Shown: positions 24,425-33,950 of the stretch, in pieces
Layout: every line of letters begins with the position of its first letter
Numbering within the stretch: position 1 is the stretch's first letter
NCBI RefSeq assembly: GCF_000759025.1
Contig: NZ_JPOS01000034.1
Location: 62,001-126,000, forward strand
Reading direction: 5' to 3'
Source: Phaeodactylibacter xiamenensis
Lineage (GTDB): Bacteria > Bacteroidota > Bacteroidia > Chitinophagales > Saprospiraceae
Length of the DNA: 64,000 nucleotides
Position numbers and translations under genes: made by a program
The notes under the pieces: generated by a model
The model's input: only the letters and a program-made list of their open reading frames with translations
What the model was told of the DNA's origin: nothing
Database searches by the model: none

Positions 24425-26908
24425 ATGACCAAAAAGAAGGCACAAAAGAAGAAAAAACAGAAAAAGATAAGCTATTACCGGCAGCCGGAAGAGCTGAGCC
24501 TACGGGATTGGCAAATCGGCTTGCGCAAGCAATTTGGGCCGGAGCAAACCTTTGAGCTGGTCAATGAAGGGGAGCACCCGGTTTGGTCTGACTTCACGGT
24601 CATCAACCCGGAGCGGAACAGCCGTTACCGTATAGCCCTTCGTGGGCAGGAGCCGGGCGGGAACTTCTGTGAGTGCATGGACTTCAAAACGAATGGTCTG
24701 GGCACCTGTAAGCACATCGAATGGGCCCTGCATAAATTGTACCACACCTACGGCAACAAGCAGCACTTCCGCAAGCCGCCTTCGGAGCGGCAGTACAGCT
24801 CAGTTTACCTGGCATACGGAGAAGAACGGCGTTTGCGGCTTCGCCTGGGCGGAGAAGAAGCACATGCACTTGGCAAACTGGCCAGGCAGTACTTCGATGA
24901 AGATGGTGTACTGTATGAGCATGCTTATCTGGATTTTGACCAGTTTCTGGAGCAGGCGCAGGCCGTCTCTTCCTCCTTTCGGTGCTATCCGGATGCCCTG
25001 GACTTTATCATACAGAAACGTGCAGATGCCCGGCGGGGCCAACGTGCGGATGCCTTAGCGGCGGATGAGCAAAGCCTGAACGGGCTGGTTAATGCCAAAC
25101 TGTATCCTTATCAGAAAGAAGGGGTGCTCTTTGCCTTCCGTGCCGGGCGCTGCCTGATCGCCGATGAGATGGGGCTGGGCAAAACCATACAGGCCATAGC
25201 CGCGGCAGAGCTCTACCGGCGTGAGTTGGGGATTGGCAGTGTTTTCATCATCTGTCCTACCTCCCTCAAGTATCAGTGGCGCTCGGAGATTAAGCGCTTC
25301 ACAGGTATTCAGGCGCATGTGGTGGAAGGCCCTGCCCACAAGCGGCGGGAGCAGTATGATGATCATGAGCAGGTTTACAAAATCCTAACTTACAACGTGG
25401 TCGCCCGGGATTACCCTTACCTGAATGCCGCCGGTCCGGACCTGGTCATCCTGGATGAAGCGCAGCGCATCAAAAACTGGGACACCAAAATCTCCCGGGC
25501 GGTTAAACGCCTGGAAGCACCTTACCGGTTTGCGCTCACCGGCACACCCCTGGAAAACAAGCTGGAGGACCTGTACTCCATCGTTCAGTTCCTGGACCAA
25601 TTCCTGTTGGGCCCCCTCTACCTGCTGCTCTACCGGCATCAGGTAAAGGATGAAAGCGGGGTGGTACGCGGCTACAAAAACCTGGATGCCATCTACAAAA
25701 AGCTCAATCATGTAATGATCCGCCGGCGCAAGCGGCAGGTGCTGAAGCAACTTCCTGCCCGGCAGGACCAACAACTGCTGGTGCCCATGACACCCCGGCA
25801 AATGGAGCTGCACAACAGCTACGATGCAGACGTAGCGCAGCTGGTCGCTAAATGGCGGAGAATGGGCTTCCTCAACGAAAAAGACCGCCGCCGCCTGCTG
25901 AGTTGCCTCAACCTGATGCGCATGTCTTGCAACAGCACCTACCTGGTCGATCAGCAGACGCGGCACGACACCAAAATTGAAGAGCTCTTTTACATATTGG
26001 AAGAACGCCTGGCCGAGGAAGGCGAAAGCGCCGTCATCTTCAGTCAGTGGGAGCGCATGACCCGCATCGTCGCACAGGAGCTGGAAGCCCGGGAAATCCC
26101 CTTTGCCTATCTGCACGGCGGCATTCCGGGCAGCAAGCGGGGCGAACTGCTCGACCGTTTCCGGGAAGACTCCGCCTGCAGGGTATTTTTATCTACAGAT
26201 GCCGGGGGCGTAGGCCTCAATTTGCAGAAAGCCTCCCTGGTGGTCAATCTGGATTTGCCCTGGAACCCGGCTGTGCTGGAACAACGCATCGGGCGGGTCT
26301 TTCGAATCGGGCAGGAGCGGCAGGTGCAGGTCATCAACCTGATTGCAGAGGGTACGATAGAGCACCGCATGGTGCAGACGCTGCAGTTCAAATCTTCATT
26401 GGCAGAAGCCGTGCTCGACACGGCACAGGACAGCGTCTTCATGAACGACCGCAAGTTCAAAGACTTTATGGAGGAGCTGGAGCGCGTGAAAAACGTACAG
26501 GTGCCCGAGCACGCAGTTGCCGAACCCAGCAGTGATGAAGACCTCGAAAAAGCATCTGCCAGCGGGGCATCTGAAAAACTGGAACCGGCCGAGGCCGCTC
26601 TTGATGCCTGGTGGGAAGAGGAAACGCCGGAGCCGGAAGCGGCGCCTCAACCGAAGCGGGGCGGCTCAACGGGTACCGGTCAGGCTTCTTCGTCCTCCGG
26701 AGCAGGACTGTTATCAGAAGGGCTCAGCTTCCTCGGGCGGCTCTCGCAAACTTTGTCTGATGAAAAGGCCACACAGCAACTAGTCAATGAAATAGTGGAA
26801 AAGGACGAGCAAACCGGGCAGTCCTACCTGAAAATTCCGGTGGAAGATTCCGAGGTGGTTAAGAATGCAGCGAAATTGCTGGGCGGGCTGCTGAGTAAGC
26901 TAGGGTAG
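24425..26908 (+). CDS. SWIM-domain SNF2-family DNA translocase
   Basis: An 827-residue protein. A lysine-rich N-terminus is followed by a SWIM zinc finger near residues 80-100 (FCECMDFKTNGLGTCKHIEW; C-x-C...C-x-H). The SNF2 ATPase core has motif I ADEMGLGKTIQ near 245-255, motif II VILDEAQRIKNW near 340, motif III ALTGTPLENKLEDL near 370, and the C-terminal lobe FLSTDAGGVGLNLQKAS ... QRIGRVFRIGQ near 585-630. The last 150 residues are low complexity, acidic then helical. SNF2 enzymes translocate on double-stranded DNA and remodel bound proteins. The stop codon is 8 bp from the jetA start, so the gene is almost certainly co-transcribed with the Wadjet genes and may supply DNA remodelling to them (inference). 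Confidence 0.93.
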   Translation: MTKKKAQKKKKQKKISYYRQPEELSLRDWQIGLRKQFGPEQTFELVNEGEHPVWSDFTVINPERNSRYRIALRGQEPGGNFCECMDFKTNGLGTCKHIEWALHKLYHTYGNKQHFRKPPSERQYSSVYLAYGEERRLRLRLGGEEAHALGKLARQYFDEDGVLYEHAYLDFDQFLEQAQAVSSSFRCYPDALDFIIQKRADARRGQRADALAADEQSLNGLVNAKLYPYQKEGVLFAFRAGRCLIADEMGLGKTIQAIAAAELYRRELGIGSVFIICPTSLKYQWRSEIKRFTGIQAHVVEGPAHKRREQYDDHEQVYKILTYNVVARDYPYLNAAGPDLVILDEAQRIKNWDTKISRAVKRLEAPYRFALTGTPLENKLEDLYSIVQFLDQFLLGPLYLLLYRHQVKDESGVVRGYKNLDAIYKKLNHVMIRRRKRQVLKQLPARQDQQLLVPMTPRQMELHNSYDADVAQLVAKWRRMGFLNEKDRRRLLSCLNLMRMSCNSTYLVDQQTRHDTKIEELFYILEERLAEEGESAVIFSQWERMTRIVAQELEAREIPFAYLHGGIPGSKRGELLDRFREDSACRVFLSTDAGGVGLNLQKASLVVNLDLPWNPAVLEQRIGRVFRIGQERQVQVINLIAEGTIEHRMVQTLQFKSSLAEAVLDTAQDSVFMNDRKFKDFMEELERVKNVQVPEHAVAEPSSDEDLEKASASGASEKLEPAEAALDAWWEEETPEPEAAPQPKRGGSTGTGQASSSSGAGLLSEGLSFLGRLSQTLSDEKATQQLVNEIVEKDEQTGQSYLKIPVEDSEVVKNAAKLLGGLLSKLG

Positions 26909-26916
26909 AAATAATT

Positions 26917-28377
26917 ATGGAGGACCGCTTTTCAAATATAGACGAAGTGAGCAGGCTACTGGAAGACCATAGCGCGGTGCGGCTATTGCGCAAAGCACAC
27001 GCCCCGATGATTGTGGCTTTCCTGTGGCGTGCCTTCCGCGAAGAGCGTCGGCAGGCCTACGGTAGTCAGGAGCTGAATACCCTATTGTCTGATTTCCTGT
27101 TTGCGGCTAACGAAGGTGCGGGGGAAGGCGGGAAACCCTACCCCCGCACTTCACGGCTATACCTGGAAGACTGGTCCAAAGAGGGCTTCCTGCGGCAATA
27201 CTACGAGGCTGGGGCTGCAGAGGCAACTTTTGAGCTCACTCCCGCCACGGAGCAGGCGCTGGTCTGGATAGCCGAGCTGGACAAAAGGGAATTCGTAGGG
27301 GCGGAGTCCCGCTTGCTACAACTTTTCAATATGCTGCAGGACCTCACCTACGGCAGCTCCACCGATGCACAGGACCGCCTGGAGCAACTGCTGGCACAGC
27401 GCCTTGAGCTGGACCGGGAAATCATGGAGCTGGAAGAAGGGCAGATCAGCCGCCTTGACCCCACCCGTATGCGCGAACAGCTCAAATTAATTGAAGAAAC
27501 GGCAGCCAAGCTGCTGGCAGACTTCCGGCAGATTGAGGAAAACTTCCGGCAACTCAACACTAAGGCCCGGGAAGAGCAAATCAACCGGCAGCACAGCCGG
27601 GGGCAGGTGCTGGACGAGATTTTCTCCGCTCAGGACGCTATCATGGAAACGGATCAGGGCAAGACCTTCACTGCCTTTTGGGCGTTCCTGATGGATCAGG
27701 GCCGGCAGGACCGGCTCGACCAAATGGCTGCGCAATTATTTGAACAGCCCGAGCTGGAAGCCTACCGCAACCACTCTGTCCTGCCCCGCCTTAAAATCCT
27801 CCTGGTAGAGGCTGGCGAACGGGTAGACCGGACCACCACCCGGCTTATCGAACAACTGCGCCGTTTTTTGGCATCCCGCACCTTTTTGGAAAACCGCCGT
27901 GCCGGGCAGGTTATTGAAGAAATTGAGCAACTGGCGCTTCAGGTCAAGAACGAGCCTCCGCCTCAGCGCTTTTTTAGTGATATTGCTGGCAAGCCTGCAG
28001 TGAACCTGGTGATGGAACGCCGCCTTTTTCAGCCTGCCGATGAGCTGCAGCTGGCCTCCGATCAGCCGGTAGCGGGGAATGCCGTCGAAGTCCTTACAGA
28101 GGGACTTTACAATCAAATGTACATCGACCCTGAGGAACTGAAGGGCAGAATACAGAAAATGCTGCGGGGCAAACAGCAGGTGAGCCTGAAAGAAGTGGTG
28201 GCCCACGCCCCGGTGGAAAAGGGGCTCAGTGAGATAGTGGCCTACTTTGGGCTGGCTACACAGTGGGAACCCCGCCAAAAAGCTGTCATCAATACCGGGC
28301 AGCAGGAAAAGTTGTTTTATGAAAGCGAGGGACAAACTTACGCCGTGGAACTGCCCCAAATCTTATTTTTGAAATGA
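26917..28377 (+). CDS. jetA: Wadjet subunit JetA (DUF3375)
   Basis: A 486-residue protein matching DUF3375, the kleisin-type subunit that defines type I Wadjet. N-terminal winged-helix-like part: VRLLRKAHAPMIVAFLWRAF and TSRLYLEDWSKEGFLRQYY. The centre is coiled coil (LEQLLAQRLELDREIMELEE). In Wadjet, JetA bridges the JetC SMC-like ATPase and recruits JetB. The complex extrudes loops on small circular DNA, which JetD then cuts. It overlaps jetB by 4 bp (ATGA). Confidence 0.92.
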   Translation: MEDRFSNIDEVSRLLEDHSAVRLLRKAHAPMIVAFLWRAFREERRQAYGSQELNTLLSDFLFAANEGAGEGGKPYPRTSRLYLEDWSKEGFLRQYYEAGAAEATFELTPATEQALVWIAELDKREFVGAESRLLQLFNMLQDLTYGSSTDAQDRLEQLLAQRLELDREIMELEEGQISRLDPTRMREQLKLIEETAAKLLADFRQIEENFRQLNTKAREEQINRQHSRGQVLDEIFSAQDAIMETDQGKTFTAFWAFLMDQGRQDRLDQMAAQLFEQPELEAYRNHSVLPRLKILLVEAGERVDRTTTRLIEQLRRFLASRTFLENRRAGQVIEEIEQLALQVKNEPPPQRFFSDIAGKPAVNLVMERRLFQPADELQLASDQPVAGNAVEVLTEGLYNQMYIDPEELKGRIQKMLRGKQQVSLKEVVAHAPVEKGLSEIVAYFGLATQWEPRQKAVINTGQQEKLFYESEGQTYAVELPQILFLK

Positions 28378-28958
28378 GCGAACCAACTGTAAAGGCGGAA
28401 ATCCGTGCGCCGGCCATCTACTTGCTCAAGGGCATCCTGTACCGGGAGCAGCACCTTGATGCCTGGAACCTCCTCCTGCGGTACCGGGAGCGCCTGCGGG
28501 CTTACTTCGAAGTGCTTGGGCTGGAGCTGATCGTGGAAGAGGGGGACGGGTATGCCTATTTGCGGCAGCAACCGGAGGAAGAAGAAGCTGATCCTCAACC
28601 CCGCCTCATGACCCGACGCCGGCTAAGCTACCAACAGACGCTCCTTATTGTACTTTTGCGTAAACGCCTCCTCGAGTTTGAGTCGGAAGGCAACGAAGTC
28701 AGGCTGGTGCTCCGTTATAGTGATATCGCCGAGATGATGCGCCTGTACTGGGATGATACGGCCGCCAACGAGCGCAAACAGGAGGACAAGCTCCGGGCTG
28801 ATATCAAGAAAATGATCAGCTTTGGCTTCCTGCAGACTGTGCGGGAAGAAGACCGCTACGAAGTGAGCCGCATCCTGAAAGCCTACGTCCCTATCGAAAA
28901 ACTGAACGAAATTCTCGGACAGCTCAAAGCCTACGCTGAAGCCCAAAAAGAATCCTGA
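28374..28958 (+). CDS. jetB: Wadjet subunit JetB (DUF4194)
   Basis: A 194-residue protein matching the DUF4194/MksE-like KITE subunit. Winged-helix regions lie around ILYREQHLDAWNLLLRYRER and LSYQQTLLIVLLRKRLLEFE, with the C-terminal SRILKAYVPIEKLNEIL. It binds the JetA kleisin. Start and stop overlap both neighbours (ATGA with jetA; TGATG with jetC), typical of a tightly coupled stoichiometric operon. Confidence 0.92.
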   Translation: MSEPTVKAEIRAPAIYLLKGILYREQHLDAWNLLLRYRERLRAYFEVLGLELIVEEGDGYAYLRQQPEEEEADPQPRLMTRRRLSYQQTLLIVLLRKRLLEFESEGNEVRLVLRYSDIAEMMRLYWDDTAANERKQEDKLRADIKKMISFGFLQTVREEDRYEVSRILKAYVPIEKLNEILGQLKAYAEAQKES

Positions 28959-31900
28959 TGCTATCTCCATCTGAAATACCAAGCTCCCCGTCCGGTTACC
29001 GGCTGCACCGCCTGGAAGTCCTCAACTGGGGCACTTTCGACAAGCATATCTGGGAAATTAGCCCCAACGGGCAGAATGCCCTGCTTACTGGCGATATCGG
29101 CTCCGGAAAATCCACACTGGTCGATGCCATCACGACCTTGCTGGTGCCACAGCAAAAGATCACCTACAACAAGGCAGCCGGAGCTGAAAGCCGGGAGCGC
29201 AACCTGCTGAGCTACGTGCGCGGTGCTTACAAAAATGAAAAGGTCAACGCGGCAAGCAAAGGGCGGGATGTGTATCTCCGGCCCGATAACAAGCACCTGA
29301 CCTTACTGCTGGCTGTTTTTGCCAATGCCGCGCAAAACGATTTCGCTACGCTGGCGCAGGTTTACTGGATGCAGGATGATAGCGTCAAACGCTTTTACGT
29401 GCTGGCTGAACAGGCTCTGCAAATTGACCCCGACTTCAGTAATTTTGGAACAGATATCCGGCAGCTCAAAAAGCAGTTGCGCAAACAGCGGGGCGCCGAG
29501 CTGTTCAATAGCTTCAGTGCTTATGCAGACCGCTTTCGGCAGGTTTTTGGCATCCGGCAGCCCGAAGCCCTGGAGCTGTTTTACAAGACCGTCTCCATGA
29601 AATCGGTAGGCAACCTCACGGAGTTTGTCCGGGAGCAGATGCTGGGGCAGACTAATATTCAGGAGGACATCAATGAGCTGGTCGCTAAATACGCCGATCT
29701 TAATACGGCCCACCGATTAGTAGCGCAGGCCAGGCAGCAGCGCGATCTCCTGCAGCCTATGATTGAAGAAGCGGACGAGCGCAGGAAAGCATTGCATAAA
29801 ATTGGTGAGCTGGAAGCACTTTTGGAGGAAATCCCCGGCTATTTTGCGAAAGCAAAACTACAGGCAGCTATCCGGGGTATGGGGCGTCTGCAACAAGACT
29901 GGGAGACTCTGGAGGCCGAAATGCTGGCTTTACGGCAGCAGGAGCAGGCAGCACAAGAGGAGCTGGCTCGCCTGAAAGCTGCCCGGGATAGCCTGAATGT
30001 TAATCAGCAGCTGGCTCAAATCAAACTGCAAATCAAAGAGCTCGGGGCAGAGCGTGCGCGCCGCCAGGATCAGGCCCGTACCTATGAAGACCGGCTCGCA
30101 GAACTTGGTCGTTTCCTGCCGAAAGGGCACGGGCTTCCACTCGGGATGCCGGAAGACGTAGGCGGTTTCATGGCACAGAAACATCAGTTCACAGCACAAC
30201 GGGAGCAGGCGCTGATAACGCTGGAAGAACTGCAGGATGCCCGGGATCCCTTAGCTGTTCGGATAGACAAACACCGGGCACGCCTGGAAGAGCTGGACAA
30301 GGAGCTGCAATCCCTCAGACAAAGGCCCACGCAAATTCCGCAACGCAATTTAAGGCTACGGCAAAAACTGCTCACCGGGCTGTATCTTACGGAAGAGGAC
30401 CTGCCCTTTGCGGGTGAACTGCTACAGGTGCTCCCGGAGGAGGCTAAGTGGGAGGGGGCAATCGAGCGGCAGCTACGGGGCTTCGGCCTTAGCCTGCTGG
30501 TACCCGACCAACACTACGAAGCTGTCAGCAATTATCTGGATCGCATTCATCTTGGTGGGAAACTGGTCTATTTGCGCACCCTGCCTCATCCGGACAGGGA
30601 TAGCCGCGAGCCGGAAGCCAACTCTTTGGTGCGCAAAGTGCAGATCAAAGCGGATACCCCGTTTTACGAATGGTTGGAAAAGGAGCTGATCAGGCGTTAC
30701 GATTATACCTGTTGCGACACGATGGCTGCGTTCCGGCGGGCGCCCCGGGCGCTTACCGTCGAAGGGCAGAGCAAAGACAGCCGGGTGCGGCATACCAAAG
30801 ACGACCGCTATGATGTCAACGACCGGCGGCAGTATATCCTGGGCTGGAGCAATAAACCGAAAATCAAGGCCCTGGAAGCGGAACAGCGGGAAGTGGAAGC
30901 GGAATTAGCTCAGGCGGAGACCGAATATCAGCGACTGCGCAATGCAGAACGGGCATTGGACAAGCAGCGGGGTATACTTGAGCGGCTGCTGGAGTACCCT
31001 TCCTTTGAAAACCTGAATTTCAAGCCCTTGATCATACGGATTCAGGCACTGCGGGAAGAGCAGCAGCGCCTGGAAGCCGGCTCAGAGGAGCTGCGGCATC
31101 TGCAGGAAAAAATAACAGAGGCGGAAGCTGCGGTAAGTCAGCTGAGTGCTCAGGTCGGCGTTAAGTTTGAGCAGAAAGGCGTTCAGAAAAACGAACTCAC
31201 GAAATTGCTTGGTGCAATCACGGCATTACTCCACCAAACCGGGTTGCCGCCACTCCCTCTGAGCGCACTGGGCGCAGTGGTCACCAATGAGGCGGCGCAC
31301 CGGGTGTTCAGCGATTGCAGGGCAGTCACGATACCCCAACAGGCACCTTCCAGCCATTTGCAAAAGCACCTGCCTGAGCTGAGCCCGGAAGCACCTGCAG
31401 AGGCGTGGGCACAGGCGGAGCAAAAGCTTAAAGAAAAAATTGAAGGCAATAATGGGATGATCCGGAAGTACCGTGATCAGGAAAGCCGGCTGGCACAGCG
31501 CATCGTCAGGCAAATGACCACCTTCAAGCAACAGTTTCCGGAGGAAGTCATAGATGTGGATGCGGACATCCGGTCTGTGGAGGAGTTCCGCGAGCGTTAT
31601 GTGCGGCTGCAAAAGGATGACATCCCACGGCATGAAGAACGCTTCCGGGAGCTGTTGCGCACCAAGACCATACAGAGCATCCTGATGTTCAAGTCGAAGC
31701 TCGACACTTTTGAACAGGACATTAACCGCAAAATAGAGGAAATCAATCAGCACCTGCGCGAGATCGACTACAATCCCGGTCGGTTCATCCGCATTTCGAA
31801 GGAGCCGGTTCACAGAGAGGATATCAGCACCTTCAAGCAAGATCTGAGGGCCTGCCTGTCCAACACCTACGGAGATGTGGCCGACGAAGATCTGTATACC

Positions 31901-32440
31901 GAAGAGAAATTTGAGCATGTCAAAAAGCTCCTCGACCGTTTCGCCGGGGGGACGGAAGAAGATAGCCGCTGGACAAAGAAGGTGACTGATGTAAGACAGT
32001 GGTACACCTTTGGTGCCGAAGAGCTTTACCGGGAGACCAACGAGCTGCATGAGTATTTCAGTGATTCTTCCGGTAAGTCCGGCGGGCAAAAGGAAAAACT
32101 GGCCTATACGATCCTGGCTTCTGCTATTGCCTTTCAGTTTGGGCTGGAATGGGGGCGCTCCCGCTCTCGCTCCTTCCGCTTTGTGGTCATTGATGAAGCC
32201 TTTGGGCGCGGATCGGATGAGAGTACGAGGTACGGGCTTCAGCTGTTTGAGCGGCTTAATTTGCAGTTGCTTATCGTGACGCCCTTGCAAAAGATCAATG
32301 TCATCGAAAAGCATATCTCGACGGTGCACTACGTGTCCAACCCCAAAGGGCAATCTTCCATGGTACGCAACATCAGTATTGAGGAGTACCAGGCAGAGAA
32401 AGCAGCCCGGGAGCAAGCCGTTAATACTTCAAAGTCATGA
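28958..32440 (+). CDS. jetC: Wadjet subunit JetC (SMC-like ATPase)
   Basis: A 1160-residue SMC/MukB-like ATPase. Walker A GDIGSGKST is near residue 44-52, and the ABC signature SGKSGGQKEKLAY is near 1037-1049. Walker B FRFVVIDEAFGRGSDEST is near 1075-1092, and the closing switch is LQLLIVTPLQ. Two long coiled-coil arms flank a hinge-like middle region around residues 450-650. Length and architecture fit JetC of Wadjet type I. It is the motor that extrudes DNA loops. It overlaps jetD by 4 bp. Confidence 0.93.
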   Translation: MLSPSEIPSSPSGYRLHRLEVLNWGTFDKHIWEISPNGQNALLTGDIGSGKSTLVDAITTLLVPQQKITYNKAAGAESRERNLLSYVRGAYKNEKVNAASKGRDVYLRPDNKHLTLLLAVFANAAQNDFATLAQVYWMQDDSVKRFYVLAEQALQIDPDFSNFGTDIRQLKKQLRKQRGAELFNSFSAYADRFRQVFGIRQPEALELFYKTVSMKSVGNLTEFVREQMLGQTNIQEDINELVAKYADLNTAHRLVAQARQQRDLLQPMIEEADERRKALHKIGELEALLEEIPGYFAKAKLQAAIRGMGRLQQDWETLEAEMLALRQQEQAAQEELARLKAARDSLNVNQQLAQIKLQIKELGAERARRQDQARTYEDRLAELGRFLPKGHGLPLGMPEDVGGFMAQKHQFTAQREQALITLEELQDARDPLAVRIDKHRARLEELDKELQSLRQRPTQIPQRNLRLRQKLLTGLYLTEEDLPFAGELLQVLPEEAKWEGAIERQLRGFGLSLLVPDQHYEAVSNYLDRIHLGGKLVYLRTLPHPDRDSREPEANSLVRKVQIKADTPFYEWLEKELIRRYDYTCCDTMAAFRRAPRALTVEGQSKDSRVRHTKDDRYDVNDRRQYILGWSNKPKIKALEAEQREVEAELAQAETEYQRLRNAERALDKQRGILERLLEYPSFENLNFKPLIIRIQALREEQQRLEAGSEELRHLQEKITEAEAAVSQLSAQVGVKFEQKGVQKNELTKLLGAITALLHQTGLPPLPLSALGAVVTNEAAHRVFSDCRAVTIPQQAPSSHLQKHLPELSPEAPAEAWAQAEQKLKEKIEGNNGMIRKYRDQESRLAQRIVRQMTTFKQQFPEEVIDVDADIRSVEEFRERYVRLQKDDIPRHEERFRELLRTKTIQSILMFKSKLDTFEQDINRKIEEINQHLREIDYNPGRFIRISKEPVHREDISTFKQDLRACLSNTYGDVADEDLYTEEKFEHVKKLLDRFAGGTEEDSRWTKKVTDVRQWYTFGAEELYRETNELHEYFSDSSGKSGGQKEKLAYTILASAIAFQFGLEWGRSRSRSFRFVVIDEAFGRGSDESTRYGLQLFERLNLQLLIVTPLQKINVIEKHISTVHYVSNPKGQSSMVRNISIEEYQAEKAAREQAVNTSKS

Positions 32441-33630
32441 TTACCGAAAAAGCAGCCCTTCAGCAGCTGGAAAAGTGGTGGCCAAAGGTGTTGCGGGCCG
32501 GATTGGAGCAGGAAGATTACTTTCCGCGCTCTCTGAGCCGCATCGGCAAGCCTAAGCCAAAGGAGTGGATCGAAAACTTTGAGCAGGTACGATCGGCACA
32601 GGAGCAGTGGCTAAAGCGCAGCCAACCGTATAAATCTAAAGGCTGGAGCCTAAGCTGGGAAGAGCGCGACTACCGCAGCATTGGTCGCAACCGCTTTATT
32701 CAGAGTATTGATGTGGCAACCCTTGAAGATTATCTGTACCTGCTAAAGCGCGAACAGGTATATGCTCAGGTCATGGCAGATGCAGCGATGGTTTCCGAGG
32801 TAATTCCAGGGCTGCAAGATTGGTGCATCGCTTCCCCCCTTGATGTGGAAAGCCATCACACCCAATGGAATGAGCTGTTAAAAGTAGTCCGTTACTTCAT
32901 GGAGGAGCACAGACCGGGGCAATATTACATCCGGGAGCTGCCCCTGGATATCCCCACCAAGTTTATTGAAACCCATAAACGGCTACTCATCAGCTTGCTG
33001 GATGAAGTGCTGCCGGGGTCCCGCATCAATGATCAATTTCGGGGTGTGCGCCATTTTGAACAGCGCTACGGGCTAAAATACCGGCAGCCGATGGTCCGCC
33101 TCCGGCTGATGGATGTATCTCTGGCGGATCAGTACTTCTCCGGGGTACAGGATCTGGCGCTGCCCCTTGATGCACTTGCACAGCTGAAGTTGACAGTGCG
33201 CCGGGTCATCATTTTGGAAAACAAGACCAACTATACCAACCTGATGAATTTACTGACGCTCCCGCAGGCAAAGGAGACGATTGGTATTTTCGGAAGTGGC
33301 TTTGGGGTGGGAGCGCTATCGGAAGTGGCCTGGCTATCAGAAGTTGAGCTGTTCTACTGGGGAGATATTGACGCACACGGGCTGCAAATCCTCTCCCGGT
33401 TGAGGGCCCACCATCCTCATGTCCGGCCTTTCCTGATGGATGAGGAGACGCTGAACACCTTTTCGGCATTCAGCAGGCATGATGCCCCGAAGAGCCCGGT
33501 GGGGCACCTGCCCGGGCTTACTGAAACGGAGCAGGCATTTTTTGACTACCTCAAGGAGTACCAATTGAGGCTGGAGCAAGAGCATATCCCCCTGGACTAT
33601 GTCAAACAGATCTTTGAGGCGTTGTTTTAG
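32437..33630 (+). CDS. jetD: Wadjet nuclease JetD (DUF3322-DUF2220, Toprim)
   Basis: A 397-residue protein. The N-terminal DUF3322-like arm (KWWPKVLRAGLEQEDYFPRS) carries the DUF2220 Toprim domain after it. Expected metal ligands are present: Glu261 in ILENKTNY, and Asp310/Asp312 in YWGDIDAHGLQILSRLR. JetD cleaves the circular plasmid DNA reeled in by JetABC. No truncation is seen, so the system looks intact. The TAG stop is the first codon of an inverted-repeat element (33630-33816), so the element may have settled exactly at the gene end. Confidence 0.92.
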   Translation: MITEKAALQQLEKWWPKVLRAGLEQEDYFPRSLSRIGKPKPKEWIENFEQVRSAQEQWLKRSQPYKSKGWSLSWEERDYRSIGRNRFIQSIDVATLEDYLYLLKREQVYAQVMADAAMVSEVIPGLQDWCIASPLDVESHHTQWNELLKVVRYFMEEHRPGQYYIRELPLDIPTKFIETHKRLLISLLDEVLPGSRINDQFRGVRHFEQRYGLKYRQPMVRLRLMDVSLADQYFSGVQDLALPLDALAQLKLTVRRVIILENKTNYTNLMNLLTLPQAKETIGIFGSGFGVGALSEVAWLSEVELFYWGDIDAHGLQILSRLRAHHPHVRPFLMDEETLNTFSAFSRHDAPKSPVGHLPGLTETEQAFFDYLKEYQLRLEQEHIPLDYVKQIFEALF

Positions 33631-33816
33631 ACTATGTTGGGAATTCGCTTTTGGAGCGAATGTAGTCAAATTTTATTCTGAACAAGTCTTTGATCCCGAC
33701 ATTCATCGTCGGGGGCGCGATGAAGGAGCTTAGCCTGAGTTAAGCGACTGAAGAGCAACGAAGTTCAGGATAAAATTTGGCAAATGCAGCCCAAAGGGTG
33801 AAATCCCAACATAGTC
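33630..33816. repeat. Imperfect inverted-repeat element, about 187 bp, after jetD
   Basis: The ends GACTATGTTGGGAATTC (33630-33646) and GAAATCCCAACATAGTC (33800-33816) pair at 16 of 17 positions. Imperfect pairing runs about 50 bp inward (shared CAAATTTTAT-CTGAAC). An inner hairpin CCCGAC...GTCGGG is near 33697-33715. The end sequence resembles that of 5865-6066, and both elements donate the neighbouring gene's TAG stop. It could be a small mobile element or an elaborate terminator. 33817-33950 shows nothing else. Confidence 0.65.
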
Positions 33817-33950
33817 TTAATGGTTCTACCCGGTTTTAAGACCACAGTAGTGGCTTCTCGTATAAGAATCATCTGCTAGGTTATTCTGCATTAATACCAG
33901 CTTCTGAAAAAACTGCTATTTTGAGCAGCGATGTATCAATCTGGATCATT

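Noticed and set aside
31226-32416. Long open frame on the minus strand inside jetC
   Set aside because: Antisense to the JetC signature and Walker B region; no independent evidence of coding.
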